DNA of 49,683 nucleotides from Legionellaceae bacterium (GTDB taxonomy: Bacteria; Pseudomonadota; Gammaproteobacteria; UBA12402). Made by a program: the position numbers and the translations under genes. Positions 18,768 to 27,392 of this stretch are shown here, piece by piece. The stretch spans positions 1 to 49,683 of the forward strand of contig PANR01000024.1 of assembly GCA_002707695.1 (NCBI GenBank). Reading direction: 5' to 3'. Each line of letters starts with the position of its first letter. Positions within the stretch are counted from its first letter, which is position 1. The notes under the pieces were generated by a model. It was given only the letters and a program-made list of their open reading frames with translations. It was not told where the DNA came from and ran no database searches.

Positions 18768-20306
18768 GTGATACACGATTTTCCATTATTAAGTTTATTG
18801 ATTTGGATTCCCATCATCGGAGCGATGTTGGTGTTGGCAGCAAGTGGCGCGCGACACCGTCATCCGCAAGAAAATATTGCCGCAGCACGTTGGATCTCAA
18901 TCATTACTGTATTGATTTGTTGCTTATTGAGCGTGCCATTGTATGTCATGTTTAATAACAATGTTGTTGGCATGCAATTTCAAGAAAATTTAAATTGGAT
19001 TCCCGCGCTAGGCATCCATTATCGTTTAGGCATTGATGGCATTTCACTGGCAATGATCTTGCTAACCAATTTTACAGGTTTTGTCGTGATACTTGCTGCT
19101 ATGCAAGCCATTAAAGAAAAAGTCGCGCAATACATGGCAGCATTTTTGGTCTTGCAGGGTGTGTCTGTTGGCGTGTTTGCAGCCAATGATGGCATGTTGT
19201 TTTATTTGTTTTGGGAGGCGATGTTGATCCCGATGTATTTATGTATTGGGGTATGGGGTGATAAAAACCGTTCTTATGCATCAATTAAATTTTTCTTATA
19301 TACTTTTTTGGGTTCGGCGTTGATGTTGGTTGCGCTGATCTATCTTGGACTGCGTGCAGGATCATTTCGAATTACCGACTTTTATGCATTGCATATGCCA
19401 CTTTATATTCAAATGTTTTTATTTTTTGCCTTTTTATTTGCGTTTGCGGTCAAGCTGCCCATGTGGCCATTGCACACGTGGTTGCCCGACGCACACACTG
19501 CAGCACCTGCAGGTGGCTCGGTGATTTTGGCGGCATTGATGTTGAAGATGGGTGTGTATGGTTTTTTGCGATTTAATTTACCGGTGACGCCAGATGCTTC
19601 CCAAATTCTTGATTGGATGATGATTGTGTTGGGGTTGATCGCGGTGGTGTATGTTGGGTTTATTGCGATTGTTCAGCCTGATATGAAACGTTTGATCGCG
19701 TACTCATCAGTTGCGCACATGGGGTTTGCAACGCTAGCTTGTTTTATGGTGTATTCAATTATTGCTACACACGGCAATATTCAAGATGCTTATATGAGTT
19801 TGGAAGGGGGTGTGGTGCAGATGATTTCGCACGCCTTTAACACGGGTGCCATGTTCTTGGGTGTTGGTATTTTGTATGACCAGCTGCATACCCGATTTAT
19901 TAAAGATTACCGCGGCGTTGCTCACAAGATGCCAATATTCGCTGCATTCTTTATGCTGTTTGCGATGTCAAATGTTGGGTTGCCAGGTACATCGGGATTT
20001 GTGGGCGAGTTTATGATTATTCTCAGCGCCTATCAGGCGCATTTTTGGGTGGCGTTTTTTGCCTCCAGCACTTTGATATTGGGCGCTGCTTATACGTTGT
20101 GGATGTATAAGCGTGTATTTTTTGGTGCGGTTACTGCGGGCGGCCCTGTTGAAAAGCTACAAGATGTTAATTCAGTGCAGATTTTAATTTTTGTGTTGTT
20201 GGGACTTGGTGTCATTGCCATTGGTATTTATCCAGATTGGTTGTTGAATATGTTACATACGTCGGTGAACCATATTTTGACATTGAGTTTGCAACATAGA
20301 GTTTAG
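18768..20306 (+). CDS. nuoM: NADH-quinone oxidoreductase subunit M
   Basis: Second antiporter-like subunit (512 aa) with about 14 hydrophobic segments. Motifs include FYLFWEAMLIPMYLCIGVWG (conserved Glu) and KLPMWPLHTWLPDAHTAAP. Translation begins at GTG 18768 behind AGGGTAGG. Unlike its neighbours it is followed by a 272-base gap, containing palindromic repeat copy 2, before nuoN. Confidence 0.97.
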   Translation: MIHDFPLLSLLIWIPIIGAMLVLAASGARHRHPQENIAAARWISIITVLICCLLSVPLYVMFNNNVVGMQFQENLNWIPALGIHYRLGIDGISLAMILLTNFTGFVVILAAMQAIKEKVAQYMAAFLVLQGVSVGVFAANDGMLFYLFWEAMLIPMYLCIGVWGDKNRSYASIKFFLYTFLGSALMLVALIYLGLRAGSFRITDFYALHMPLYIQMFLFFAFLFAFAVKLPMWPLHTWLPDAHTAAPAGGSVILAALMLKMGVYGFLRFNLPVTPDASQILDWMMIVLGLIAVVYVGFIAIVQPDMKRLIAYSSVAHMGFATLACFMVYSIIATHGNIQDAYMSLEGGVVQMISHAFNTGAMFLGVGILYDQLHTRFIKDYRGVAHKMPIFAAFFMLFAMSNVGLPGTSGFVGEFMIILSAYQAHFWVAFFASSTLILGAAYTLWMYKRVFFGAVTAGGPVEKLQDVNSVQILIFVLLGLGVIAIGIYPDWLLNMLHTSVNHILTLSLQHRV

Positions 20307-20340
20307 TTGTTGTTTTGCTCTGAATGGCTTAGAAGAGGAG

Positions 20341-20422
20341 GTGATTTTGAAAAGCACGCGGTAAATACATCCCTGTATGCTCCATCAAAACATCCATGTT
20401 TTGAAGGGTTTTTCAAAATCAC
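20341..20422 (-). repeat. Structured palindromic repeat, copy 2 of 4, between nuoM and nuoN
   Basis: Perfect 13-base outer arms (20341-20353 and 20410-20422) enclose two hairpins. Read on the minus strand these are AAAACATGGATGTTTT and ATACAGGGATGTAT, separated by TGGAGC. The 12 bases at 20378-20367 on the minus strand match the CsrA consensus RUACARGGAUGU at every position. On the + strand (the nuo mRNA) the hairpins persist but the loops read TCCC/TCCA. The rest of the 20307-20578 gap shows no gene. Confidence 0.85.
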
Positions 20423-20578
20423 TTTCTCTCTTAAGCCCAAGCAAAAATGTTTGGTTTGGGTGTTGGTTTTCTGTTGTTACCCCTGCGAATTCAAGGGGTC
20501 CAGTGGTTGATCAAAAACTGAAAAGTAGGTTAAGTGATTTTTAAAGATTAAATAAATGATCAAAAATTTAGGTTAAAT

Positions 20579-22021
20579 ATGATGATGACAGTTTCTCTTC
20601 CCAATTTTTACTGCTTGGTGCCAGAGATGGCGGTGTTGCTTGGCGCCTGTTTGGTATTAATGCTGGATGTGTTTGTTAAGCAAAAAGAACACTTGTTAAC
20701 TTTTTGGTTGACGGAAGCTGTTGTGGTGGTCGCTGCTATTTTAACTGCGCTGCAGTTTTACGATTCAACGATTGTGACGTTCCATGGCAATTTTATACGT
20801 GATGATTTTGGCAGTATTTGTAAGTTGTTTGTCTATTTAATTATGTTTGCCGCGTTTTATTTTTCGACTAATTATATCAGCGAGCGAAAAATTCATCAGG
20901 GCGAGTATTATGCGCTTGGTTTGTTTTCAATGTTGGGCATGATGATTTTAATTTCTGGCCATAGCTTGATTACCGTGTATTTGGGCTTAGAATTATTATC
21001 GTTGCCCCAGTATGCAATGATTGCGATGCAGCGTGACTCTGATCAAGCGCCTGAAGCAGCAATGAAGTACTTTATTATGGGCGCGATTGCGTCGGGTATT
21101 TTGCTTTATGGTATGTCGATGATCTATGGCGCGGCCAATAGTTTGCAGATCACCCAAATTGGAGCGTTCTCGCATACAGCGCAGGGCCTTCATTTTGCGA
21201 TGTTAACGTTTGGCATTTTGTTTTTGATTGTTGGTATTGGGTTTAAGCTCGGTGCAGTGCCTTTTCATAATTGGATTCCAGATGTTTATCAGGGCTCACC
21301 CGTTTCGGTAGCGTTGATTATTGGTACGGCGACTAAAATCGCGGGGTTTGGTATGGCCATTCGCCTGCTGGCTAACATGTTGCCAGGCGTGTTACATGAG
21401 TGGCAATTATGGTTAATTGTCGTGTCAATTGCTTCGATGGCAATAGGTAATTTACTCGCTATTGTGCAGACTAGTTTTAAGCGACTGTTGGGGTATTCGT
21501 CTGTTGCACAGATGGGTTATATGCTGCTAGGTTTGTTAACGGGTACAAAAGCAGGCTATTCAGCAGCTACGTTTTATGTGATTGTTTATGCGTTGATGGC
21601 GCTTGCCGCTTTTTCACTGTTAACGATGCTTAGTCGCAAAGGCATTGAGTTTGATCGCATTGAAGATTTAAAAGGTTTGAATTCGCGTAATCCGTGGATG
21701 GCATTTATGATGTTGCTGATCATGTTTTCAATGGCAGGCATACCGCCGCTAGTTGGATTTTTTGCAAAGGTAGCCGTGTTTGAAGCGCTGGTGAAAGTGC
21801 ATCTGGTGTGGGTTGCTTGCGTGGCGGTTATTTTGGCTGTTATTGGTGCTTATTATTACATTCATGTTGTGAAGGTGATGTATTTTGAAGAACCTGTCGA
21901 TGCAACGCCTTTGCATGCTGAGGGTGATGTTTGGGTGGTGTTCACGTTAAATAGTTTATTATTGTTAGGCTTGGGGATTTTTCCAACGGCGTTATATGCA
22001 TTGTGCTCGGGGTTGTTTTAG
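20579..22021 (+). CDS. nuoN: NADH-quinone oxidoreductase subunit N
   Basis: Third antiporter-like subunit (480 aa), completing the 14-gene operon. Motifs include YLGLELLSLPQYAMIA (conserved Glu), GFKLGAVPFHNWIPDVYQGS and RLLGYSSVAQMGYMLLG. The start has three consecutive ATG codons (20579-20587); which is used is unclear, and no strong ribosome site is visible. It is separated from nuoM by a palindromic repeat but is on the same strand. Confidence 0.96.
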   Translation: MMMTVSLPNFYCLVPEMAVLLGACLVLMLDVFVKQKEHLLTFWLTEAVVVVAAILTALQFYDSTIVTFHGNFIRDDFGSICKLFVYLIMFAAFYFSTNYISERKIHQGEYYALGLFSMLGMMILISGHSLITVYLGLELLSLPQYAMIAMQRDSDQAPEAAMKYFIMGAIASGILLYGMSMIYGAANSLQITQIGAFSHTAQGLHFAMLTFGILFLIVGIGFKLGAVPFHNWIPDVYQGSPVSVALIIGTATKIAGFGMAIRLLANMLPGVLHEWQLWLIVVSIASMAIGNLLAIVQTSFKRLLGYSSVAQMGYMLLGLLTGTKAGYSAATFYVIVYALMALAAFSLLTMLSRKGIEFDRIEDLKGLNSRNPWMAFMMLLIMFSMAGIPPLVGFFAKVAVFEALVKVHLVWVACVAVILAVIGAYYYIHVVKVMYFEEPVDATPLHAEGDVWVVFTLNSLLLLGLGIFPTALYALCSGLF

Positions 22022-22037
22022 TGAGGGGGTTAGTTTT

Positions 22038-22069
22038 TTGTTGTCATCCTCGCGAAGGCGGGGATCCAG
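22038..22069. repeat. Half-arm of the TCATTCCCGCG-type inverted repeat
   Basis: TTGTTGTCATCC followed by TCGCGAAGGCGGGGATCCAG resembles a single arm of the palindrome at 11772-11854, containing its small internal hairpin. The partner arm is missing, so this is a decayed or solo copy after nuoN. Confidence 0.6.
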
Positions 22070-22127
22070 GCACAAAAAATCAACACACATTTTCTCTGAA
22101 ACACCTCAATACCTTAGAAGGGAGTAA

Positions 22128-22322
22128 GTGATGAGCGGATGGGAGCAGATTATTGTATTAGTGGCAGCGATCTTTTTGATTTGGTGGCTGTGGCGTATGG
22201 TGAAGCGCAATCCCGGTGCGTTTTCAAAAGTGAATTTGAATAAAAGCCTGTGGACGATGGGCTGGATAGTTTTAATTCTTATTGGCTTTGTTGCCATCCT
22301 CGTTTTTATCACACGGCATTGA
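22128..22322 (+). CDS. Small two-helix inner-membrane protein, function unknown
   Basis: 64 aa with two hydrophobic helices (about 7-23 and 41-60) joined by a short basic loop (RMVKRNPGAFSK). The ATG follows a GAAGGGAGTAAG ribosome site of good quality, which argues that it is real. It lies 107 bases after nuoN on the same strand and may be read through from the nuo operon. I do not recognise a named family; a membrane accessory role is possible but unsupported. Confidence 0.75.
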   Translation: MMSGWEQIIVLVAAIFLIWWLWRMVKRNPGAFSKVNLNKSLWTMGWIVLILIGFVAILVFITRH

Positions 22323-22325
22323 TTT

Positions 22326-22628
22326 TTATTTCGCGGCGATTCGTGGCATTTTATTGATGGCAGCATAGACGTGGGCGAGGGTGGCGATTGTGATGTTTGC
22401 TTCGCCTTTGATAATTTTGGATACTTGGGTGGGGCTTTTGTCGAGTTTTTCAACCATTTCATTAAAGCCAATCTCGTTTTTTGACATGTAGTCAATAACT
22501 GCTTTAGAAATATCATGTTGCAAGGATCGAAGCGCTTGATATTCAAGTTTTGCAGCTGACTCAATTTCGGCAATTTCGTTTTTGTCTAAACGTTTTTTTA
22601 AGTAATCTTTAAAGTTTCTTGCTTTCAT
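22326..22628 (-). CDS. HigA-like antitoxin, XRE-family helix-turn-helix
   Basis: 100-aa DNA-binding protein. Residues about 46-90 form the helix-turn-helix: NEIGFNEMVEKLDKSPTQVS followed by KIIKGEANITIATLAHV. The N-terminal 40 residues are charged and probably helical. It is the second gene of a pair, nine bases after a Gp49-type toxin gene, and this toxin-first order is typical of HigBA systems. It would neutralise the toxin and repress the pair's promoter. An ancestral function as a lone regulator is less likely given the partner. Confidence 0.88.
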   Translation of the reverse strand: MKARNFKDYLKKRLDKNEIAEIESAAKLEYQALRSLQHDISKAVIDYMSKNEIGFNEMVEKLDKSPTQVSKIIKGEANITIATLAHVYAAINKMPRIAAK

Positions 22629-22637
22629 TTGGTTTTC

Positions 22638-22937
22638 TCACACAGTTTTCAATAGCTGCCTTGCTTTTCTAATGTCACGTTGTTGCGTCTGTTTATTTCC
22701 GGCAACCAATAGGACAATGTCTTGCGTTTCATTAAATGCATAATAAATTCTTAGCCCAAATTTTCTTTCTCGCAGTTCAAACAAGCTTCTTCCCAGAGAT
22801 TTGCTGTGTGGCAGCTTTAACTCGTTGCCGCACATCTCTAATAGACACAGCTCCTTGGCAACCGATTTAAGTTGTGTGTTATCCAACTTATCGAGCCAAG
22901 TTTCCACATGCTCAGCATAAACAATATTCCAAGCCAT
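22638..22937 (-). CDS. HigB/RelE-superfamily toxin (phage Gp49-like)
   Basis: 99-aa protein of the RelE/ParE fold: residues about 49-80 (LFELRERKFGLRIYYAF) and the following VLLVAGNKQTQQRDI are the core strands, and the C-terminal Arg/Lys cluster is in the position used by ribosome-dependent mRNA interferases. The usual role is to cut mRNA on the ribosome until bound by the antitoxin. It is the first gene of the pair, behind a promoter with a candidate operator. Whether it is an active toxin is not visible from sequence. Confidence 0.88.
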   Translation of the reverse strand: MAWNIVYAEHVETWLDKLDNTQLKSVAKELCLLEMCGNELKLPHSKSLGRSLFELRERKFGLRIYYAFNETQDIVLLVAGNKQTQQRDIRKARQLLKTV

Positions 22938-22961
22938 TTTTGATCCATATTTTTGTTATTG

Positions 22962-22998
22962 CTACTTTATATAGTAGTCAATTATAATGTAATGTCAA
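22962..22998 (-). promoter_or_regulatory. Promoter and candidate operator of the HigBA-like pair
   Basis: On the minus strand TTGACA (22998-22993) and TACTAT (22976-22971) are 16 bases apart. The -10 lies in a palindrome, CTACT-N6-AGTAG (22962-22977), well placed for binding by the HigA-like antitoxin. Tentative, but typical of autoregulated toxin-antitoxin pairs. Confidence 0.5.
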
Positions 22999-23088
22999 GG
23001 CGTCTGATGTAAATAAAGTTACATGCGCAGTTTGTGTGAATATAGGCATCTATTTGAAAAATATAGCAATATTTTTGCAAGGCCCATT

Positions 23089-24732
23089 TTACGCAGGTTG
23101 TACTGGCTGCGCTGTGAATAGTGGTCGCCGTACTCGTGGGTGTGCATCTGCCTGAACCCTGCATGGTGGACGAAGCAGCGCAGAAGAATCAGATCCGAAA
23201 TGAGATTTTGCCGGTGTTTCGCTTGTTGTGGCTGGAGACTGTTCGCTAGTTGTATGGCGCTGTTGTGGCTTGTGCGCGCTGGGCGCAGGGGATGAGCGTG
23301 GTGTGGTGGCTGGAGAGCTCATTGGGCTTGAGTTGAACATGATCGCATGTCCGGTGTTTTCCGACAGTGTTGCTGCTAATCGTTCAAAAAAGTTAGCTAA
23401 TGCGCTGAGTATGATCAAGATAGACGCCACGCTGATAGGCGAGGGTGGTCTGCTGCTCGCTCGACTCGAGGCGCGTGATGATGCTGGGCTTGGGTTCGCC
23501 ATGTTGTCTGATGAGCTATTGCTCGCTGACACCGATCCGAATGTACCTAGCAAGTCAAAACCCCAGCCCCAGCTGTCGTCAGCAGCTTCCTCGTGTGGCT
23601 CAGTGATGATATTGGGTGTCTCAACTTTGTGTGACAAGGCGTGATCGTTTGGCATAAATTGAGTGCCCAAAAACCCTAAGCGTGGGAGCTCGTTGAACCA
23701 AACATTGCGTTTAGCAGAGTTGATTGCATCGTCTGTGAATTGAGCTTTTAACAGATCATCTGCGTGAAATCCTGCTTCAAGCAATGCTTGTGCGCTGAAG
23801 CCAGCGTCTTTGAGCTCGGCAGCGTTGTAATACTCTCGCATATCCGTTGCTCGTAACGCCTGGTCAGCTGCCTTTAATTCTTCAGCAGACCAGCCAGCGT
23901 GTTGTAAATCAAACAAAAAAGGTTTGAGTGTGCCGTATTGTTCTTTCAAGTAGGTTGGCGATAATGCTCCCTTTGTTTGTTCATCAAGCAGCATAATGCG
24001 GCCAATAGTTTCAGCGCTTGAATGAATGGTGACAGCGTCTCTGCCAATTTTTTCTCTCAGTGTTCTGGTTGAAAAGCTGTGGCGGTCCAGATGTTTTTGT
24101 AATCTTGCCTGTCTTTCTTGGGGTGAAATGTTGGCTTGATAAACGCTGGTATTTTCATCTAACACCGTATTAACTGTTTCAATGGCGTCTGACTCAATAT
24201 TAATTGATTCGCAGCGGTATGAAATATGCGTCTCACCATCTTGTTCTTTTGCAACAAATTTTATTTTAATGTCGGCAAGTTTGATTTTTTCTATCCCTGT
24301 ATCGCCAAATTGTTGAATATATTGTGGCAGTGTAAATAAACAAGAAAATTCACCCGGTTGGCTAAAACCGTTATGTTCAAGGTCAAAACTCACGTGCTGG
24401 CTAGCACCGCTTGAGCTGGTCGATGCTTGAAGGTTTTTTCCCATTAGACATTCAATTTCAGCGGACGTGAGCGGAGAAAAATGATAAGGAAACGCAATGT
24501 GTTTGCCTGTGATCCCGTTAAGTTCATCAGCGTGTGTGCTGTCACCGCTAACAAAACCTGCTTGGCTGAAGATATCGCGAACCAAGTTGGCAGTTTCAAC
24601 AGACAAGCCGTGCTGGGTGAACGCCGCTACAAATGCTTCATTGGCCTGGCCAAGCGCAGGATTTTCTCCATTGGTGCGCGTGAGGTATTCGGGATTGCTG
24701 GTATAACCAAGCGATTGGTGTGTTATTTTCAT
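23089..24732 (-). CDS. Effector-like orphan protein with Ala-Gly-Phe decapeptide repeats and Ser/Pro-rich tail
   Basis: 547 aa, no recognised family. Residues about 307-336 hold three decapeptide-like units of pattern LLxAGFxxxx (LKDAGFSAQA, LLEAGFHADD, LLKAQFTDDA), with a related LQHAGWSAEEL before them. Residues 419-430 repeat the SSRA unit, a hydrophobic stretch of about 17 residues follows at 433-449, and 469-510 are Ser/Thr/Pro-rich. The C-terminal end is basic, Arg/Pro-rich. There is no signal peptide. The modular, low-complexity build resembles secreted effectors of intracellular Legionellales, but that is inference. The predicted ribosome site is weak. Confidence 0.78.
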   Translation of the reverse strand: MKITHQSLGYTSNPEYLTRTNGENPALGQANEAFVAAFTQHGLSVETANLVRDIFSQAGFVSGDSTHADELNGITGKHIAFPYHFSPLTSAEIECLMGKNLQASTSSSGASQHVSFDLEHNGFSQPGEFSCLFTLPQYIQQFGDTGIEKIKLADIKIKFVAKEQDGETHISYRCESINIESDAIETVNTVLDENTSVYQANISPQERQARLQKHLDRHSFSTRTLREKIGRDAVTIHSSAETIGRIMLLDEQTKGALSPTYLKEQYGTLKPFLFDLQHAGWSAEELKAADQALRATDMREYYNAAELKDAGFSAQALLEAGFHADDLLKAQFTDDAINSAKRNVWFNELPRLGFLGTQFMPNDHALSHKVETPNIITEPHEEAADDSWGWGFDLLGTFGSVSASNSSSDNMANPSPASSRASSRASSRPPSPISVASILIILSALANFFERLAATLSENTGHAIMFNSSPMSSPATTPRSSPAPSAHKPQQRHTTSEQSPATTSETPAKSHFGSDSSALLRPPCRVQADAHPRVRRPLFTAQPVQPA

Positions 24733-24895
24733 TGTTGTGAATCCATTTATTATTTAGGCTATGTTGCCCTTAGTCCTTGAATTCTATCAATTTGCAAGAA
24801 TGGTGTCTACGACATTTTACCACGCAAACATTGAGCAAATTTTGATGGTATGTGTTACAATAAACCTAGAGCTAATGTGTTAAAGGAGCATCTTC

Positions 24896-25504
24896 ATGTT
24901 ATCTGTTTGGGCCCGGTTGAGCGCTGCGTTGGGTTTTTCTCTGCGAGATAGAAAGAGAATAGATGAAAAAAAAATAGCAGAAGCCATTTTTTATGCATGT
25001 GCGTGTGACGATGAAGGCAGCGATGATGAGGCGCATTCGGCTTATTCAGTATTAGATGAGGTACCAGAAGAAAACTATCCAAACTATGCTCGGGCAATTT
25101 TTACCTTTATCAAACAAACGTATCGAGGCAGTGTTGATGACTTGCGTGTGGTGCTAGATGAGGTGTTAGACAGTGATACACGTCTTGGCAAGGTTTTTCA
25201 GTCAGCCCTACAAGCAGAAAAGCTATTAGCAGAGGTGCGTGCGTATCGAGATGCACTGCCACCTTTGGTTCAAGTCTCGCCAAAAAAGCAGTCAGATGCC
25301 AGTTCGGGTGTTGATGTATCGCCGTCAACTCCTACAAAGAAAAAATCTATATTTAACCGAGCGGTTGAGCCAGCTTCATCCTCTGATGATGAGGCGGGCG
25401 CGGTTCGCAGAAGCCCTCCTAGAAGGCTTCGAAAAAAGCGTAGTGATGGTGGTGATGATAGGCCACGCCATGGCCACACCCCTGGCGGCCGACCGAGCGC
25501 TTAG
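24896..25504 (+). CDS. Orphan protein with acidic middle and basic NLS-like tail
   Basis: 202 aa behind a strong AAAGGAG ribosome site. Residues 1-33 are hydrophobic then basic, 37-60 acidic (DDEGSDDE), and 61-125 predicted helical. A Ser/Pro/Lys-rich linker leads to a basic cluster RRSPPRRLRKKR at 171-182, resembling a eukaryotic nuclear localisation signal, and a His/Gly/Pro-rich end. No signal peptide or membrane segment. I do not recognise a family. It is next to the decapeptide-repeat orphan on the opposite strand. A role in the host nucleus is speculation; the basic tail could equally bind nucleic acid in the bacterium. Confidence 0.75.
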   Translation: MLSVWARLSAALGFSLRDRKRIDEKKIAEAIFYACACDDEGSDDEAHSAYSVLDEVPEENYPNYARAIFTFIKQTYRGSVDDLRVVLDEVLDSDTRLGKVFQSALQAEKLLAEVRAYRDALPPLVQVSPKKQSDASSGVDVSPSTPTKKKSIFNRAVEPASSSDDEAGAVRRSPPRRLRKKRSDGGDDRPRHGHTPGGRPSA

Positions 25505-25605
25505 TGACAAATTATTTTTCATCAATTCTGGCACAGAACATGTGGGTATTTTTCATGCTTTAACGCTTTGGATTTTGCTTTCTCTATGCTACATTGATTC
25601 ACGGC

Positions 25606-26466
25606 ATGGATATTTTAACGGTTGACTATCAAGCTTCTAATGCACCTCGTCGATTTGCAGAATCGTTGCATCAAACCGGTTTTGCTGTGTTATCCAATCA
25701 TTCCGTTCCGCATGGATTATTCGATCGTGTGCGAGAAGATTGGCGTGCATTTTTTTCAAGACCCTTAGCAGAAAAAGAAAAATACTGGTACGACTTAGAT
25801 TTTCACGATGGTTATTATCCAACAGAAAGTGCGAAAAACCGCCCGGTGAATGATTTAAAAGAATTTTATCATATTGTGCCAAACGGTCGCGTGCCAGAAG
25901 GTGTTGGTCAAGACACGTGGGCGCTTCGCGAACAGTTATTTGCAATAGGTAGGCAATTGTTAACTTGGTTGCAGGACAACATGCCAAGTGAAATTGCTAA
26001 AAAATTACCGCTGAAATTACCTGATATGATGGATGAAGCGGGCAAAACGACATTGCGCATTATTCATTACCCGCCGTTAACAGGCAATGAGCCTAAAGAT
26101 GCAGTGCGTGCAGCTGAGCATGAAGATATTAATTTAATGACCGTGTTGCCCGCAGCAAATCAACCTGGGCTGCAAGTTAAAACCAAAGAAGGTAAGTGGC
26201 AAACGGTTCAATGTGATCCAGGTACTATTGTCATAAATGCCGGTGATCTGTTGCAAGAGTTTACCGAAGGGTTTTATAAATCCACCACACACCGCGTGAT
26301 CAATCCAGAAGGCGAATCAGCGCGCCATGCGCGTTTTTCTACGCCGATGTTTGTACATGCCAGACCTGATATTGCCTTATCAGCGCGTTATCCAACGGTG
26401 AAAGATTATGTTGATGAGCGTTTGGCAGCACAAGGGTTAAAACAGTTTAATAAGATCAATCGATAG
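25606..26466 (+). CDS. 2-oxoglutarate/Fe(II)-dependent oxygenase, isopenicillin-N-synthase-like (copy 1)
   Basis: 286 aa from ATG 25606. The facial triad is His172 and Asp174 (EHEDIN) plus His229 (TTHRVINP), and the 2-oxoglutarate-binding RxS is Arg243-Ser245 (RFS). The N-terminal VDYQAS and FAESLHQTGFAVL segments match the paralogue that follows almost exactly, which supports this ATG over an in-frame TTG 12 bases upstream. No ribosome site is obvious; a possible promoter (TTGGAT-16-TACATT, 25568-25595) would place transcription within a few bases of the ATG. The substrate is unknown; family members hydroxylate or cyclise small molecules. Confidence 0.9.
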   Translation: MDILTVDYQASNAPRRFAESLHQTGFAVLSNHSVPHGLFDRVREDWRAFFSRPLAEKEKYWYDLDFHDGYYPTESAKNRPVNDLKEFYHIVPNGRVPEGVGQDTWALREQLFAIGRQLLTWLQDNMPSEIAKKLPLKLPDMMDEAGKTTLRIIHYPPLTGNEPKDAVRAAEHEDINLMTVLPAANQPGLQVKTKEGKWQTVQCDPGTIVINAGDLLQEFTEGFYKSTTHRVINPEGESARHARFSTPMFVHARPDIALSARYPTVKDYVDERLAAQGLKQFNKINR

Positions 26467-26478
26467 GGAGTATAGAGT

Positions 26479-27321
26479 ATGCAAGCAGCTGTTGTTGATT
26501 ATCAAGCGTCTGACGCGCCAGCAAAATTTGCAGAGTCATTGCATCAAACTGGCTTTGCTGTTTTAAAAAATCATCCTATTCCGCCTGAATTGTTTCAGCA
26601 AGTCAAAAACGAATGGGCAAAGTTTTTTGCTTCTGATGAAAAATTAAAATTTATGTATGATCGAGCAGCATGTCCTCAAGATGGTTATTTTCCGACAGAA
26701 AGTGCAAAGGGTGAGGTGCTTGATGACCTTAAAGAATTTTACCAGGTTTACCCGCATGGTCGTATGCCATCCTCAGTAAGTGAATCGACATGGCATTTGT
26801 TCCATGAGTTATACAAGATTGGCGTCGATACGTTAAAATGGTTGGATCAAAACATGCCGCGCGATATTCATCAAAAACTCAGTTGCCATTTGGAAGAGAT
26901 GGCTGATCCTGATATTCAAACATTATTGCGAATTATTCATTATCCCGCGCAGACAGGTGATGAAGACGAAGGCGCACTTCGTGCAGCAGATCATGAAGAC
27001 ATTAACTTAATCACTATTTTACCCGCTGCGGATGAACCAGGGTTAGAGGCGCAGGATCGTGCCGGCAATTGGCACGAAGTGCCCTGTGATCCAGGGATGA
27101 TTGTGGTGAATGCGGGTGATCCTTTGCAGATGAGCACAGAAGGTTATTATAAATCCACCACACATCGTGTTCGCAATCCAAGTAAAGAACGTATGCACTT
27201 GCCGCGTTATTCATTTCCGCTATTTTTGCATTGCAAAGGTGATGTGGTGTTGAACACGAAAACTGGTTTTACAGCGGGTGATTATCTTCGTGAGCGATTG
27301 GTTGAATTAGGTTTGGCTTAA
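26479..27321 (+). CDS. 2-oxoglutarate/Fe(II)-dependent oxygenase, isopenicillin-N-synthase-like (copy 2)
   Basis: 280 aa, a close paralogue of the upstream gene. His172 and Asp174 (DHEDIN), His229 (TTHRVRNP) and Arg243-Ser245 (RYS) occupy the same positions, so both copies should be active. It starts 12 bases after copy 1 behind a GGGAG ribosome site and ends before a strong terminator, giving a two-gene unit. The pair shows clear tandem duplication with divergence in the loops around 50-80 and at the C-terminus. Confidence 0.9.
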   Translation: MQAAVVDYQASDAPAKFAESLHQTGFAVLKNHPIPPELFQQVKNEWAKFFASDEKLKFMYDRAACPQDGYFPTESAKGEVLDDLKEFYQVYPHGRMPSSVSESTWHLFHELYKIGVDTLKWLDQNMPRDIHQKLSCHLEEMADPDIQTLLRIIHYPAQTGDEDEGALRAADHEDINLITILPAADEPGLEAQDRAGNWHEVPCDPGMIVVNAGDPLQMSTEGYYKSTTHRVRNPSKERMHLPRYSFPLFLHCKGDVVLNTKTGFTAGDYLRERLVELGLA

Positions 27322-27392
27322 CGGGACCATTGCAAACAGCCCCTTAAACTTTAGTTATCGGGGCAATGATTAAAATAATCTCATTGGCGTAT

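Noticed and set aside
20307-20510. A 67-codon reading frame between nuoM and nuoN
   Set aside because: It is the translation of palindromic repeat copy 2 and its flanks, with no ribosome site or protein-like composition.
23228-23644. A 138-codon + strand frame opposite the 547-aa orphan
   Set aside because: It has no ribosome site and mirrors the low-complexity tail of the minus-strand gene, whose frame is far longer.
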